Source: Polaromonas sp. OV174
GTDB taxonomy: Bacteria; Pseudomonadota; Gammaproteobacteria; Burkholderiales; Burkholderiaceae_C
Direction of reading: 5' to 3'
Assembly: GCF_900112285.1 (NCBI RefSeq)
Contig: NZ_FOKZ01000002.1
Coordinates: 1 to 64,000 of the forward strand
DNA: 64,000 nucleotides
Below are positions 18,902-27,991 of this stretch, in pieces. The stretch's first letter is position 1; each line of letters starts with the position of its first letter. Below the pieces are notes generated by a model, which saw only the letters and a list, made by a program, of their open reading frames with translations, made no database searches and was not told the origin of the DNA. A program made the position numbers and the translations under genes.

Positions 18902-20482
18902 TCAATGCGCCCCCGCCGCCGCATCCGCGCTGCTGGCGTCTGCGCGCGCAGGCCGCGTCAGATAGACCAGCGGAATCAGCAGCAGAAAAATCAATGCCGA
19001 GACGTAGAACACATCGTTGGCCGCCAGCATGTAGGCCTGCTGATCGACCAGGCGGTTGATGCTGCCCAGCGCCTGATCGGGCGTCAGGCCGGCACTGGCC
19101 AGGCCTGACAAAGCGCTGCTGGTAGCCGTGCTGCCCTGGTTGACGTACTCACTGATTTGCGCGTGATGCATGGCGGCGCGATCTTGCCAGATGGTGGTGG
19201 CAATCGAGGTGCCAAACGAGCCCGCCGTGATGCGCAAGAAATTGGACAGACCCGAGGCCGCCGGGATCTTGTCATGCGATAGCCCGGACAGCGTGATGGT
19301 GACCAGCGGGATGAAAAAGCAGGCCGTGGCCACGCCCTGGATGATGGTCGGAATCAGGATGGTGCCGAAATCAGCCTGGGTGTTGAAGTTGGAGCGCATC
19401 CAGAGCACCAGCGCAAACACCACGAAAGAAAATGCCGCAAAGCGGCGCGGGTCCACCTTGGTAATGTTCTTGCCCACCAGCGGCGCCAGCAATATGGCCA
19501 TGACGCCCACCGGCGCCATGACCATTCCGGCCTGGGTGGCGGTGTAGCCCATGTATTGCTGCAGCCACAGCGGCAGCAACACCACGTTGCCAAAAAACAA
19601 ACCGTAACCGACAGCGGTGGCCACCGCCCCGGCCCAGAAATTGCGCCGTTTGAACAGCGTCAGATCCACCACCGGGTGTTCTTCGGTCAGCTCCCAGATG
19701 ACGAAAGCCACCAGTCCGACCAGTGCGACGATGGCCAGCGCCACCACCTCGCCGGAATGAAACCAGTCCAGCTCCTGGCCCTTGTCCAGCATGATCTGCA
19801 GCGCGCCCACCCAGATCACCAACAGCGCCAGTCCGACCGAGTCGATCGGCAGCTGGCGGGTGACGCTTTCGCGCTTGTGAAAAATGCTCCAGGTGATGAA
19901 GGCCGCGCCGAAACCAATGGGAATGTTGATGTAGAAAATCCAGGGCCAGGAAATGTTGTCGGTGATCCAGCCGCCCAGCAGCGGCCCCATGACGGGCGCC
20001 ACCAGCGTGGTCATGGACCAGAAGGCCATCGCCGTTCCCGCCATCGCTTTCGGGTAACTCGACAACAGCAGCGCCTGCGACAGGGGAATCATGGGCCCGG
20101 CCACCAGGCCTTGCAGCACGCGGAAAAAAATCAGCGTGGTCATGTTGGGCGCCAGGCCACACAACCAGGAAGTGATCACAAACAGAATGACGCTGGTGGT
20201 GAACAGGCGAACCTGGCCAAAGCGCTGCGACAGCCAGCCCGTCAGCGGCACGGCAATTGCGTTGGCCACGCCAAAGCTGGTGATGACCCAGACGCCCTGG
20301 TTGGGGCTGACGCCCAGGTCACCGGCAATGGCGGGCAGCGAGACGTTGGCAATCGACGAGTCGAGCACGTTCATGAAGGTCGCGGCCGACAGCGCCAGCG
20401 TGCCCCAAAGGCGCGCCGAACCCGTCAAAGGCGGCGGCGGCGCGTAGGCCGCAGCGGGTTCAGAGGCAGTAGCAGAAGCCAT
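18902..20482 (-). CDS. DHA2-family MFS multidrug efflux transporter (EmrB-like)
   Basis: A 526-aa inner-membrane proton antiporter with about 14 transmembrane helices. Motif C-like GPMIPLSQALLLSSYP, the ATFMNVLDSSIANVSLPAIAG first helix region and GPLLGGWI are typical of EmrB/QacA. The ATG at 20482 is preferred to an upstream TTG. Third partner of a tripartite pump with the adaptor and outer-membrane channel encoded upstream in the same operon. Confidence 0.92.
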   Translation of the reverse strand: MASATASEPAAAYAPPPPLTGSARLWGTLALSAATFMNVLDSSIANVSLPAIAGDLGVSPNQGVWVITSFGVANAIAVPLTGWLSQRFGQVRLFTTSVILFVITSWLCGLAPNMTTLIFFRVLQGLVAGPMIPLSQALLLSSYPKAMAGTAMAFWSMTTLVAPVMGPLLGGWITDNISWPWIFYINIPIGFGAAFITWSIFHKRESVTRQLPIDSVGLALLVIWVGALQIMLDKGQELDWFHSGEVVALAIVALVGLVAFVIWELTEEHPVVDLTLFKRRNFWAGAVATAVGYGLFFGNVVLLPLWLQQYMGYTATQAGMVMAPVGVMAILLAPLVGKNITKVDPRRFAAFSFVVFALVLWMRSNFNTQADFGTILIPTIIQGVATACFFIPLVTITLSGLSHDKIPAASGLSNFLRITAGSFGTSIATTIWQDRAAMHHAQISEYVNQGSTATSSALSGLASAGLTPDQALGSINRLVDQQAYMLAANDVFYVSALIFLLLIPLVYLTRPARADASSADAAAGAH

Positions 20483-20596
20483 GGGATACCTGAAAGAAAG
20501 AAGCGAAAAGAACGGAAAGCGCGTCAAAAACCAGGGCAACAGGAAGATCGATGTCGCAGCGCGGATCTACACCTGTGCCTGGGCTTGCCGCTAAAC

Positions 20597-21868
20597 CTAT
20601 GGCGCGGCTTTCGCCGCCGTTGGCGCAGCAGCAGCGGCGCTGGCCAGCAGGGGTTTGAAGGCCTTGCCTGCATTGGCCGCGATCACGCGGCGCACATCCG
20701 CATCGCCGCCATCGTTGGTGGCGGCATAGGCCTGGCTGTCGGCCTGCGCGGCGCTGCGCGGGGCCTCGGCCAGGGCGATACCGTCCTTGTTGCTGATGTC
20801 GACTTCAGCGTCCATCGACAAGCCCACCCGCAGCGGGTGCGCGGCCAGCGCCTTGGCATCCAGCGCGATGCGAACCGGCACGCGCTGCACCACCTTGATC
20901 CAGTTGCCGGTGGCGTTTTGCGCCGGCAGCAGCGAAAACGCCGCGCCTGTGCCCACGCCCAGCCCGACCACCGTGCCGGGGTACTCGACCTTTTTGCCAT
21001 ACAGGTCGGCCAGCAGCTTGGCCGGCTGGCCAATGCGGATGTTGCGCAGCTGGACTTCCTTGAAGTTGGCATCGACCCAGACCTGGTTGAGCGGGATGAT
21101 GGCCATCATGGGCGCGCCGGCGGCCACGCGCTGGCCCAGTTGCACCGTGCGCTTGGCCACATAGCCATCGACCGGTGCCACCAGGGCGGTGCGCTGCGTG
21201 GCCAGATAGGCTTCACGCACCTTGGCCGCTGCCACCAGCACGCTGGGGTGCTGCTCTATGCTGGTGCCGTCAGTCAGGGCCTGGTTGCTGCTGAGCTGCT
21301 CGCGCGCCGCCACCACGCCGGCCTGGGCAGCGGCCAGTGCGCTTTTTGCATTGGCCAGTTGCGTCTGCGCGTGGTTGAGTTCCTCCTTGGACACGGCGCC
21401 GTTGCCGGTGAGCGACTGGCGGCGGTTCAGGTCGTCGCTGGCACGGGCAATGTCGCTCTGGGCCTTGACCACGTCGGCGTCGCGCAGCGTGATTTGCGCG
21501 GCCAGCGTGCCGTTGTTGGCATACAGGGTGCGCACCTGGCGCACCGCCTGGGCCAGCGCCGCCTCGGCCTGGTCCAGCGCCACCTTGGCGTCGGCCGGGT
21601 CGAGCTGCACCAGCGGCTGGCCGGCTTTCACGAAATCGGTGTCGTCGGCCATGATGGCGGTGACGGTGCCGCCGATCTGCGGCGTGATCTGGATCACATT
21701 GCCCTGCACATAGGCGTTGTCGGTGGACTCGTAATGGCTGGCCACCAGGTATTCATAGGCGGCCCAGCCCAGGCCGGCCACGACGACGACCGCCGCCAGC
21801 GCGGTCAGCGCCTTCTTGCGTTTGGGGTTGCCGGGTGCGCGGGAGTCAGTGGTTTGGGGAGTGTTCAT
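20597..21868 (-). CDS. HlyD-family periplasmic adaptor (EmrA-like)
   Basis: A 423-aa membrane-fusion protein with one N-terminal transmembrane anchor (about 20-42), a biotinyl-lipoyl-like half-motif (STDNAYVQGNVIQITPQIGG), a coiled-coil hairpin (about 100-200) and a beta-barrel domain. The C-terminal 80 residues are Ala-rich and longer than in EmrA. It links the EmrB-like pump to the outer-membrane channel. Confidence 0.92.
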   Translation of the reverse strand: MNTPQTTDSRAPGNPKRKKALTALAAVVVVAGLGWAAYEYLVASHYESTDNAYVQGNVIQITPQIGGTVTAIMADDTDFVKAGQPLVQLDPADAKVALDQAEAALAQAVRQVRTLYANNGTLAAQITLRDADVVKAQSDIARASDDLNRRQSLTGNGAVSKEELNHAQTQLANAKSALAAAQAGVVAAREQLSSNQALTDGTSIEQHPSVLVAAAKVREAYLATQRTALVAPVDGYVAKRTVQLGQRVAAGAPMMAIIPLNQVWVDANFKEVQLRNIRIGQPAKLLADLYGKKVEYPGTVVGLGVGTGAAFSLLPAQNATGNWIKVVQRVPVRIALDAKALAAHPLRVGLSMDAEVDISNKDGIALAEAPRSAAQADSQAYAATNDGGDADVRRVIAANAGKAFKPLLASAAAAAPTAAKAAP

Positions 21869-21938
21869 GATGGCGGTTCGACGTTGATGTGTTTGTTGTG
21901 GTCGGGGAGTGAATGCAGGGGGCGGTCTTAAGCTGCCT

Positions 21939-23552
21939 TTAGTGGCTTGGCGCCGCAGAATTCAAGGGAAAAAGGCCTGTAGCCCTTGTACTTCCTGCGC
22001 TGGCAGCTACTTTTTCAGGAGCAGCCAGAGGCAAGGTGGCGGTCCCGGCCTGCGCCGTGTAGCCGCCGCCCAGCGCGCGAATCAGCGCCACCTGGGTGTC
22101 CAGGGCGCGACTGGCCAGGTCCACCGCCAGACGGCGCTGGGCCAGCACGCTGGTTTCAGCCGTCAGCACATTGAGGTAGTTGCCCAGGCCGGCCTGGTAG
22201 CGCTGCACGGCAATCTCATAAGCGCCCTCGGCGGCTTCCTGGGCCGCCACTTGCTGGGTTTGCTGGCGAACGATGGCTTGCGAGGATGCGACCTGGTCGG
22301 CCACGTCGCGCACGGCGTCAATCACGGCGGCGTTATAGCTTTCCACGGCGGCATCCAGATCGGCGGTTTTGCCGCGCAGATTGGCGCGCAGCCGGCCGGC
22401 ATCGAAAATCGGCAGGCGCAAGGCCGGACCCACGCCCCACTGCTGGCTGCCCGTGTTCAGCAGCTGGCCCAGGCCTATGCTGGAAAAACCGGCAAAGGCG
22501 ACCAGGTTGATGTTGGGATAGAACTGCATTTTGGCGTTCACCACGTCTTTGGCGGATGCCTCGACGCGCCAGCGCGCGGCGGCAATATCGGCGCGGCGGC
22601 CCAGCAAATCGGCCGGTAGGCTGCTGACGGAAGCGACGCTGTTGATGGCACTCAGCGCCGGCAGATTCTTGGCGACATCGCCATTGGGCTGACCCATCAA
22701 GGCGGCCAGCGCGTTGCGCGTCAGCGTCATCTGCTCCTGCAGGCTTTCCAGCTGCAGTCGCGCCTCGGGCAGGCCGCCCTCGCTTTGGCGCAATTCCAGC
22801 CGGGTATCCAGGCCGGCGCGCACGCGGTCTTGCACCAGCTTGAGGGTTTCCTCGCGCTGCGCCAGGGTACGGCGCGCCACCAGCGTCTGCTCATTCAGGC
22901 GCAGCAGCTGGAAATAGCTGCGCGCCACCTGGCTGGCCAGCAGCACGCGGGCGGCTTGGGCATCGGCCTCGGCGGCATGCACACTGCCCAGGGCGGCGTC
23001 CAGCGCGGCGCGGTTTTTTCCAAAAAAATCAAGCTCCCAGCTGGCGTTGAGCTGCGCCGTTCCGCTTTCCTGAATGGAGCCGGCCAGCGGCGGCGGCACC
23101 GCACCGTTGGCGGTGTAGCGCTGGCGCGTCAGGTCGAGCTGGCCGTTAAGCTGCGGCAGCGTCGCCGCGTTGGCCACTTCGGTCACGGCTTGCGCCCGCG
23201 CCAACCGGGCCTGCGCCAGCTTCAGGCTGGGGCTGCTTTGCAGCGCCTGGTCTATCAGGCCGTTGAGTTGCGCGTCGCCAAAGCCCTGCCACCAGTCGGC
23301 GGCAACAGACGCTTGCGGCTGCGCAGCCGCCTCGGTCTTCAGGCCCAGCGAGGGCGCATCGCGCAGGCTGGCCTGCGGCGCGATGCCCGACATGTCGGCG
23401 CAGCCGCTGACGATCAAGCCCACCGCCAGCAAGCTGGCCACGCTAACAAGAGTCATGCGGAACGAAGCACGCCACAGCGGCAGCGACTCTGGCGCGCGCC
23501 CGGCTGCTGCCATGGCGACTAGCGTTTGAGGGGTGTTGGTTTGATGGGTCAT
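21939..23552 (-). CDS. outer-membrane efflux lipoprotein (NodT/OprM family)
   Basis: A 537-aa outer-membrane channel with two OEP repeats. The hydrophobic segment ending in the lipobox LIVSGC predicts a lipoprotein, although the N-terminal region before it is unusually long (about 50 residues). The ATG at 23552 overlaps the marR stop. The last ~25 codons coincide with a short interspersed repeat (21967-22016), so the C-terminal tail is probably not ancestral. Works with the EmrAB-like proteins encoded downstream. Confidence 0.9.
   Translation of the reverse strand: MTHQTNTPQTLVAMAAAGRAPESLPLWRASFRMTLVSVASLLAVGLIVSGCADMSGIAPQASLRDAPSLGLKTEAAAQPQASVAADWWQGFGDAQLNGLIDQALQSSPSLKLAQARLARAQAVTEVANAATLPQLNGQLDLTRQRYTANGAVPPPLAGSIQESGTAQLNASWELDFFGKNRAALDAALGSVHAAEADAQAARVLLASQVARSYFQLLRLNEQTLVARRTLAQREETLKLVQDRVRAGLDTRLELRQSEGGLPEARLQLESLQEQMTLTRNALAALMGQPNGDVAKNLPALSAINSVASVSSLPADLLGRRADIAAARWRVEASAKDVVNAKMQFYPNINLVAFAGFSSIGLGQLLNTGSQQWGVGPALRLPIFDAGRLRANLRGKTADLDAAVESYNAAVIDAVRDVADQVASSQAIVRQQTQQVAAQEAAEGAYEIAVQRYQAGLGNYLNVLTAETSVLAQRRLAVDLASRALDTQVALIRALGGGYTAQAGTATLPLAAPEKVAASAGSTRATGLFPLNSAAPSH
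21967..22016 (-). repeat. short interspersed repeat inside the outer-membrane channel gene
   Basis: On the minus strand this reads AGTAGCTGCCAGCGCAGGA and continues with ACAAGGGCTACAGGCC. The same stem and spacer pattern is seen at 53230, 54811 and 45936. Here it lies in frame in the 3' end of a coding sequence. Confidence 0.6.
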
Positions 23553-24073
23553 TTTTTTTCTGCCGAGGCTTGAAGGGTTTGCGCGGTTTCCAGCATGCGG
23601 CGCAAATAGCTTTTGAGGGTTTGCCATTCTTCGACCGAAAAACCGGCCAGGTGAGCGTTCTGCACGCGGCTGAGGATGGCGGGAATTTCTTTGGCGGCGT
23701 CGCGCCCCTCGGGCGTCAGTTCAAGATTGACGACACGCCTGTCCTCTGAGGAACGAATCCGGCGGCACAAGCCCTTGGCCTCCAGCCGGTCCAGCAGCCG
23801 GGTCATGGAGCCGGCATCGAGCTGGCATTCACGCGCCAGCTCGGCGACGGTGGAAGCACGACCCAGGTAGAGCTTGAGCATGGGCACCCATTGGGCATTG
23901 GTCAGGCCGCTGGGCTCAAGCTCTCTCGCCACCTGTTGCGCCACGCTGCTCAGGATCTGGCGCATCAGGTAGCCGGTGCTCTGACCCGCGTCGTAAGCGT
24001 CTGCGCAATAAAACTCGGGCAATCCGCAGGCGGAAACCTCCGTGGATTCTGGTGGGGTGAGCTTGGATTTCAT
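23549..24073 (-). CDS. MarR-family transcriptional regulator of the efflux operon
   Basis: A 174-aa MarR regulator. The winged helix spans about residues 65-130 (STVAELARECQLDAGSMTRLL recognition region, SSEDRRVVNLELTPEG wing). The start is ATG 24073, directly below a strong promoter, leaving a leader of only two or three bases. The downstream channel gene starts within its stop codon, so repressor and pump are made together. A palindrome at 24096-24108 covers the promoter, indicating autorepression relieved by a pump substrate. Confidence 0.9.
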   Translation of the reverse strand: MKSKLTPPESTEVSACGLPEFYCADAYDAGQSTGYLMRQILSSVAQQVARELEPSGLTNAQWVPMLKLYLGRASTVAELARECQLDAGSMTRLLDRLEAKGLCRRIRSSEDRRVVNLELTPEGRDAAKEIPAILSRVQNAHLAGFSVEEWQTLKSYLRRMLETAQTLQASAEKK

Positions 24074-24081
24074 GGGCGTCG

Positions 24082-24110
24082 ATATTAACTGCCTAGACAA
24101 TCATTGTCAA
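24082..24110 (-). promoter_or_regulatory. sigma-70 promoter of the marR-efflux operon
   Basis: The minus strand reads TTGACA (24110-24105), a 17-base spacer and TAATAT (24087-24082), almost the full consensus. Transcription should begin near 24075, only two or three bases before the marR ATG, so the message is probably leaderless. Confidence 0.8.
24096..24108. promoter_or_regulatory. palindromic MarR-type operator
   Basis: GACAAT-C-ATTGTC is a perfect palindrome around one central base. It overlaps the -35 hexamer and the spacer of the marR promoter and lies in the divergent gap to the ABC exporter gene. Size and position fit a MarR dimer site. Confidence 0.65.
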
Positions 24111-24163
24111 GGCTGTTTTTGCACAGGCAAACTCTCAGCCTGGTTTTTGACTAAACTCCCCGG

Positions 24164-25948
24164 ATGGCAAGCACTTCAATTTCCTCAAGCCCCAAGGGCT
24201 CTCCCCGCTCACTCTCAGGCTTGCTGCCCTTTCTGCGGCCCTACCGGGGCCGGATTGCGCTGGCAATGCTGTTCCTGGTGATGGCGGCCGTCGCCACGCT
24301 GGTGTTTCCGCTGGCGCTGCGCGGCTTGATTGACGGCGGCCTGGGCGCTGCCGACAAGGGCGAAAAACTGCTGGCGTTGCGCCATCATTTTTTCGAGCTG
24401 TTCGGCGTGGCGGCGGCGCTTGGCCTGTTTTCGGCCGGCCGCTTTTACCTGGTGAGCTGGCTCGGCGAGCGGGTGACGGCCGATCTGCGCAACGCGGTGT
24501 ATTCACATGTGCTGCGGCAAAGCCCGGAGTTTTTCGAGACCACGCAAACCGGCGAGGTCTTGAGCCGCCTGACCGGCGACACTACGCTGGTGCAAACCGT
24601 GGTCGGCTCGTCGCTGAGCATGGGCCTGCGCAACGCTGTGATGGGCGTGGGCGCGCTTGGCATGCTGGTGGTCACCAATCCCTATTTGATGGTGCAGGTG
24701 CTGGGCGGGCTGGTGTTGATCGTGGCGCCCTCGGTATGGTTTGGCCGGCGCGTGCGCAAACTCTCGCGCGCCAGCCAGGATCGCATCGCCGACTCCAGCG
24801 CGATTGCCGCCGAGGTGCTCAACGCCATTCCCGTGGTGCAAAGCTACACCGCCGAAGCCCGGGAGGCCGCGCGCTTTGACGCCTCGACGACCAATGCTTT
24901 CAACACCGCCGTGCGCCGCACCAAGGCGCGCTCGGTGCTGGTGGCCTTCATCATCATTGCCACCTCGGCGGCGCTGCTGTGGGGCTTGTACCAGGGCACG
25001 CAGGCGGTGATGCGCGGCGAGATCACGGCCGGTCACCTGGGGCAGACCGTGGTTTACGTGATCATTCTGGCCAGCGCCTCGGCGGTGCTGGGTGAGGTCT
25101 ATGGCGACTTGCTGCGCGCCGCGGGCGCCACCGAGCGGTTGATGGAGCTGCTGGCCAGCCGCTCTCCCGTGGTTTCACCATCAAATCCGGTTCCAGCCCA
25201 GATAACACGGGCGGGAAGCGCTATTGAATTTGAAGCAGTGACGTTTCATTACCCGTCGCGCCCAACGCAGCCGGCCCTGATCGACTTCAGCTTGAACGTG
25301 CGGCCCGGAGAAACCGTCGCCATCGTCGGGCCCAGCGGCGCCGGCAAGAGCACCGTGTTCCAGCTCTTGCTGCGCTATTACGATCCGGGCTCGGGGCAGA
25401 TAGCGCTGGACGGCGTGGTGACCCGCGACATGGCGCTGCAAGACCTGCGCCAGCGCATAGGCATCGTGCCGCAGGATGCGGTGATTTTCTCCACCAGCGC
25501 GCTGGAAAACATACGCTACGGCAAGCCCGAAGCCAGCGACGAGGAGGTCAGGGCCGCCGCGCAAGCAGCCTTTGCCCATGAATTCATCAGCGCCCTGCCT
25601 GAAGGCTATGCCACTTTTCTGGGCGAGCGCGGCGTGCGGCTTTCGGGTGGCCAGCGCCAGCGCATTGCGATTGCCCGCGCCATGCTGAAAAACCCACCGC
25701 TGCTGCTGCTGGATGAGGCCACCAGCGCGCTCGATGCCGAGAGCGAACGCATGGTGCAGGCGGCGCTGGAGTCGGCCATGAAGGGCCGCACCACGCTGGT
25801 GATTGCCCACCGCCTGGCCACCGTACAAAAGGCCGACCGCATTCTGGTGCTGGACCACGGCCGGCTGGTGGAACAGGGAACGCACACCGAGCTGGTCAAT
25901 CGCGGTGGCATTTATGCCCGGCTGGCGGCGCTGCAGTTCGAGATCTGA
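24164..25948 (+). CDS. ABC exporter, fused membrane and ATPase domains (MsbA/lipid exporter-like)
   Basis: A 594-aa half-transporter that would act as a homodimer. Six transmembrane helices fill about residues 25-320; the nucleotide-binding domain (about 350-594) has Walker A GPSGAGKST, signature RLSGGQRQR, Walker B LLLLDEATSALD and the H-loop VIAHR. It most resembles type IV exporters of lipids or drugs. Divergent from marR and separated from it by the operator region. The linker between the two domains contains a short interspersed repeat (25178-25236), which is still in frame. Confidence 0.9.
   Translation: MASTSISSSPKGSPRSLSGLLPFLRPYRGRIALAMLFLVMAAVATLVFPLALRGLIDGGLGAADKGEKLLALRHHFFELFGVAAALGLFSAGRFYLVSWLGERVTADLRNAVYSHVLRQSPEFFETTQTGEVLSRLTGDTTLVQTVVGSSLSMGLRNAVMGVGALGMLVVTNPYLMVQVLGGLVLIVAPSVWFGRRVRKLSRASQDRIADSSAIAAEVLNAIPVVQSYTAEAREAARFDASTTNAFNTAVRRTKARSVLVAFIIIATSAALLWGLYQGTQAVMRGEITAGHLGQTVVYVIILASASAVLGEVYGDLLRAAGATERLMELLASRSPVVSPSNPVPAQITRAGSAIEFEAVTFHYPSRPTQPALIDFSLNVRPGETVAIVGPSGAGKSTVFQLLLRYYDPGSGQIALDGVVTRDMALQDLRQRIGIVPQDAVIFSTSALENIRYGKPEASDEEVRAAAQAAFAHEFISALPEGYATFLGERGVRLSGGQRQRIAIARAMLKNPPLLLLDEATSALDAESERMVQAALESAMKGRTTLVIAHRLATVQKADRILVLDHGRLVEQGTHTELVNRGGIYARLAALQFEI
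25178..25236 (-). repeat. short interspersed repeat inside the ABC exporter linker
   Basis: The minus strand reads AAATTCAATAGCGCTTCCCG followed by CCCGTGTTATCTGGGCTGG. This closely parallels 44144-44185 (AATTTAATAGCG, then GCCCGTCAAACCTGGGCTG). It falls between the membrane and ATPase domains, a tolerant place for an insertion. Confidence 0.6.
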
Positions 25949-26077
25949 AGGCCTCCGCTTACAGCGAAAATCCATGGTTATGCGTTAAATGCATAAAAAC
26001 AAATCAAGCTAGCCTTGGACAGTTTGCGGGCAGAAGCCTAAGCTGCATACCTTGATTGTCCACAAGGAGTTTTATTC

Positions 26078-27388
26078 ATGTCGCAAGCTTCCGGCCCCGC
26101 TGCCGCCCCAGGCTCCCATCCACTGCCCTCCTATCTTCAGGCCGACCAACTCGGGCCCTGGGGCAACTATCTGCAGCAAGTCGATCGGGTCATCCCGCAC
26201 CTGGGCAGTCTGGCGCGCTGGGCCGAAACCCTGAAGCGCCCCAAACGAATCTTGGTTGTGGACGTGCCGATTCACATGGACGACGGCACCATCGCCCACT
26301 TTGAGGGCTACCGCGTGCAGCACAACGTCTCACGCGGCCCCGGCAAGGGCGGCGTGCGTTTTCACCAGGACGTGACGCTGTCGGAAGTGATGGCGCTGTC
26401 GGCCTGGATGTCGATCAAGAATGCCGCGGTCAACGTACCCTACGGCGGCGCCAAGGGCGGCATTCGCGTGGACCCGAAAAAGCTGTCGCGCGGCGAGCTC
26501 GAGCGCATGACGCGCCGCTACACCAGCGAGATTGGCATCATCATCGGCCCCAACAAGGACATTCCGGCGCCCGACGTCAACACCAATGAGCAGATCATGG
26601 CCTGGATGATGGACACCTATTCCATGAACACCGGCTCCACCTCCACCGGCGTGGTGACCGGCAAGCCGGTCGATCTGGGTGGTTCGCTGGGTCGGCGCGA
26701 AGCCACAGGCCGCGGCGTCTTCACCGTGGGCGTTGAAGCCGCCAAACACATTGGCATGGACGTCAGCACCGCACGAGTCGCGGTGCAGGGCTTTGGCAAT
26801 GTCGGCGGCATCGCCGGCAAGCTGTTTGCCGAAACCGGCGCCCGCGTGGTCGCCGTGCAAGACCATGGAGGCAGCATTTACCGCGAAGCCGGGCTGGACG
26901 TTCCGGCCCTGCTCAGGCATGTGGCCGAAAACGGCAGCGTGAAGGGTTTTGCCGAGGCAGAAGTGATCGCCGATGACAAGTTCTGGGAAGTCGACTGCGA
27001 CATCCTGATTCCCGCGGCGCTGGAGCAGCAAATCACCAAAGACAACGCCGGGCGCATCAAGGCGCGCATGATCATCGAAGGCGCCAACGGCCCGACCACG
27101 CCAGAAGCCGACGACATTTTGCAAGAGCGCAATGTGCTGGTGCTGCCGGACGTGATCGCCAACGCCGGTGGCGTTACGGTCAGCTATTTTGAATGGGTGC
27201 AGGACTTTTCCAGCTTTTTCTGGGACGAGGCCGAAATCAATGCGCGCCTGGTGCGCATCATGAAAGAGGCTTTTGCCGGCGTCTGGCAAGTCGCGCAAGA
27301 TCACAAGGTCACCCTGCGCACCGCCACCTTTATCGTGGCTTGCAAGCGCATCTTGCATACCCGCGAACTGCGCGGCCTTTACCCTTGA
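26078..27388 (+). CDS. gdhA: glutamate dehydrogenase (Glu/Leu/Phe/Val dehydrogenase family)
   Basis: A 436-aa oxidoreductase interconverting glutamate and 2-oxoglutarate plus ammonia. The catalytic-lysine segment PYGGAKGGI, the dimerisation domain and the Rossmann motif GFGNVGG are all visible. The length fits the hexameric NAD- or NADP-linked group; the cofactor cannot be told with confidence. The start follows AAGGAG. A perfect terminator lies just after the stop. An inverted repeat TTATGC-N7-GCATAA (25978-25996) is upstream, of unknown meaning. Confidence 0.93.
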   Translation: MSQASGPAAAPGSHPLPSYLQADQLGPWGNYLQQVDRVIPHLGSLARWAETLKRPKRILVVDVPIHMDDGTIAHFEGYRVQHNVSRGPGKGGVRFHQDVTLSEVMALSAWMSIKNAAVNVPYGGAKGGIRVDPKKLSRGELERMTRRYTSEIGIIIGPNKDIPAPDVNTNEQIMAWMMDTYSMNTGSTSTGVVTGKPVDLGGSLGRREATGRGVFTVGVEAAKHIGMDVSTARVAVQGFGNVGGIAGKLFAETGARVVAVQDHGGSIYREAGLDVPALLRHVAENGSVKGFAEAEVIADDKFWEVDCDILIPAALEQQITKDNAGRIKARMIIEGANGPTTPEADDILQERNVLVLPDVIANAGGVTVSYFEWVQDFSSFFWDEAEINARLVRIMKEAFAGVWQVAQDHKVTLRTATFIVACKRILHTRELRGLYP

Positions 27389-27423
27389 TGAGCCAACAGC
27401 CCAGCTTGGGCTGATGGTGTGAA

Positions 27424-27452
27424 AAAACAGGCTGCCACGGGCAGCCTGTTTT
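27424..27452. terminator. bidirectional intrinsic terminator after gdhA
   Basis: A perfect 13-base-pair stem (AAAACAGGCTGCC and its complement) encloses a three-base loop. It has an A run on one side and a T run on the other, so it can serve both gdhA and the convergent DUF1178 gene ending at 27454. Confidence 0.9.
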
Positions 27453-27453
27453 G

Positions 27454-27969
27454 TTATTGCAGGGTTTCCTTGAGGGCCGGCAGCATTGGCAAGGGCATGA
27501 CCTCTATGCCTTCTTCCAGCAGTTCCACGGCCTCCCTGGCTGTGGTTTGGCCGCGAATACCGCGGGCCTCAAGCTCACCGTAATGCATGCGGCGTGCCTC
27601 CTCGGCAAAGCGCTCGCCAACGTCTTCGGTATTGGCCACGACCTGGCGCAAGGCAGCAAGAAAGGCGGCCTGCGCCGCAGGACTGGAGCCGCCCGAAGCA
27701 GCCATCACGGTATCGGTCACGGGTGCAGCAGGCGCTGGCGCGGCTGAACGCCTATCCAGGTCTTTCTGCTCATGCTTGCCTGTGCTGCCGGGATTTTGGT
27801 GATTGCCCAGATTGAGCCGAGGCGCGCTGGGCAATTTGTGAATGCCTTTGTCGGCGCACAAGGGGCATTCAATCAGGCCGCGCGCCAGCTGCGACTGAAA
27901 ATCATCCTCGGACGCAAACCAGCCTTCAAACGAATGCTGGTGGGAACACTGAAGATTCAGAACTTTCAT
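27454..27969 (-). CDS. DUF1178 family protein
   Basis: A 171-aa conserved protein of unknown function. The N-terminus MKVLNLQCSHQHSFEGWFAS and the later IECPLCADKGIHKLPSAPRLN form a likely zinc-binding pair of Cys/His clusters, as in other DUF1178 proteins. The start at 27969 is set by this conserved beginning. Last gene of the nuo-linked cluster. Confidence 0.88.
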   Translation of the reverse strand: MKVLNLQCSHQHSFEGWFASEDDFQSQLARGLIECPLCADKGIHKLPSAPRLNLGNHQNPGSTGKHEQKDLDRRSAAPAPAAPVTDTVMAASGGSSPAAQAAFLAALRQVVANTEDVGERFAEEARRMHYGELEARGIRGQTTAREAVELLEEGIEVMPLPMLPALKETLQ

Positions 27970-27991
27970 GACAGCATGATTGTCGCGCCAA

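Noticed and set aside
19556-21931. A 791-codon plus-strand open frame across the emrA/emrB region
   Set aside because: It is antisense to two clearly recognisable efflux genes, is rich in His/Gln/Arg/Gly as shadow frames are in GC-rich DNA, and has no domain.
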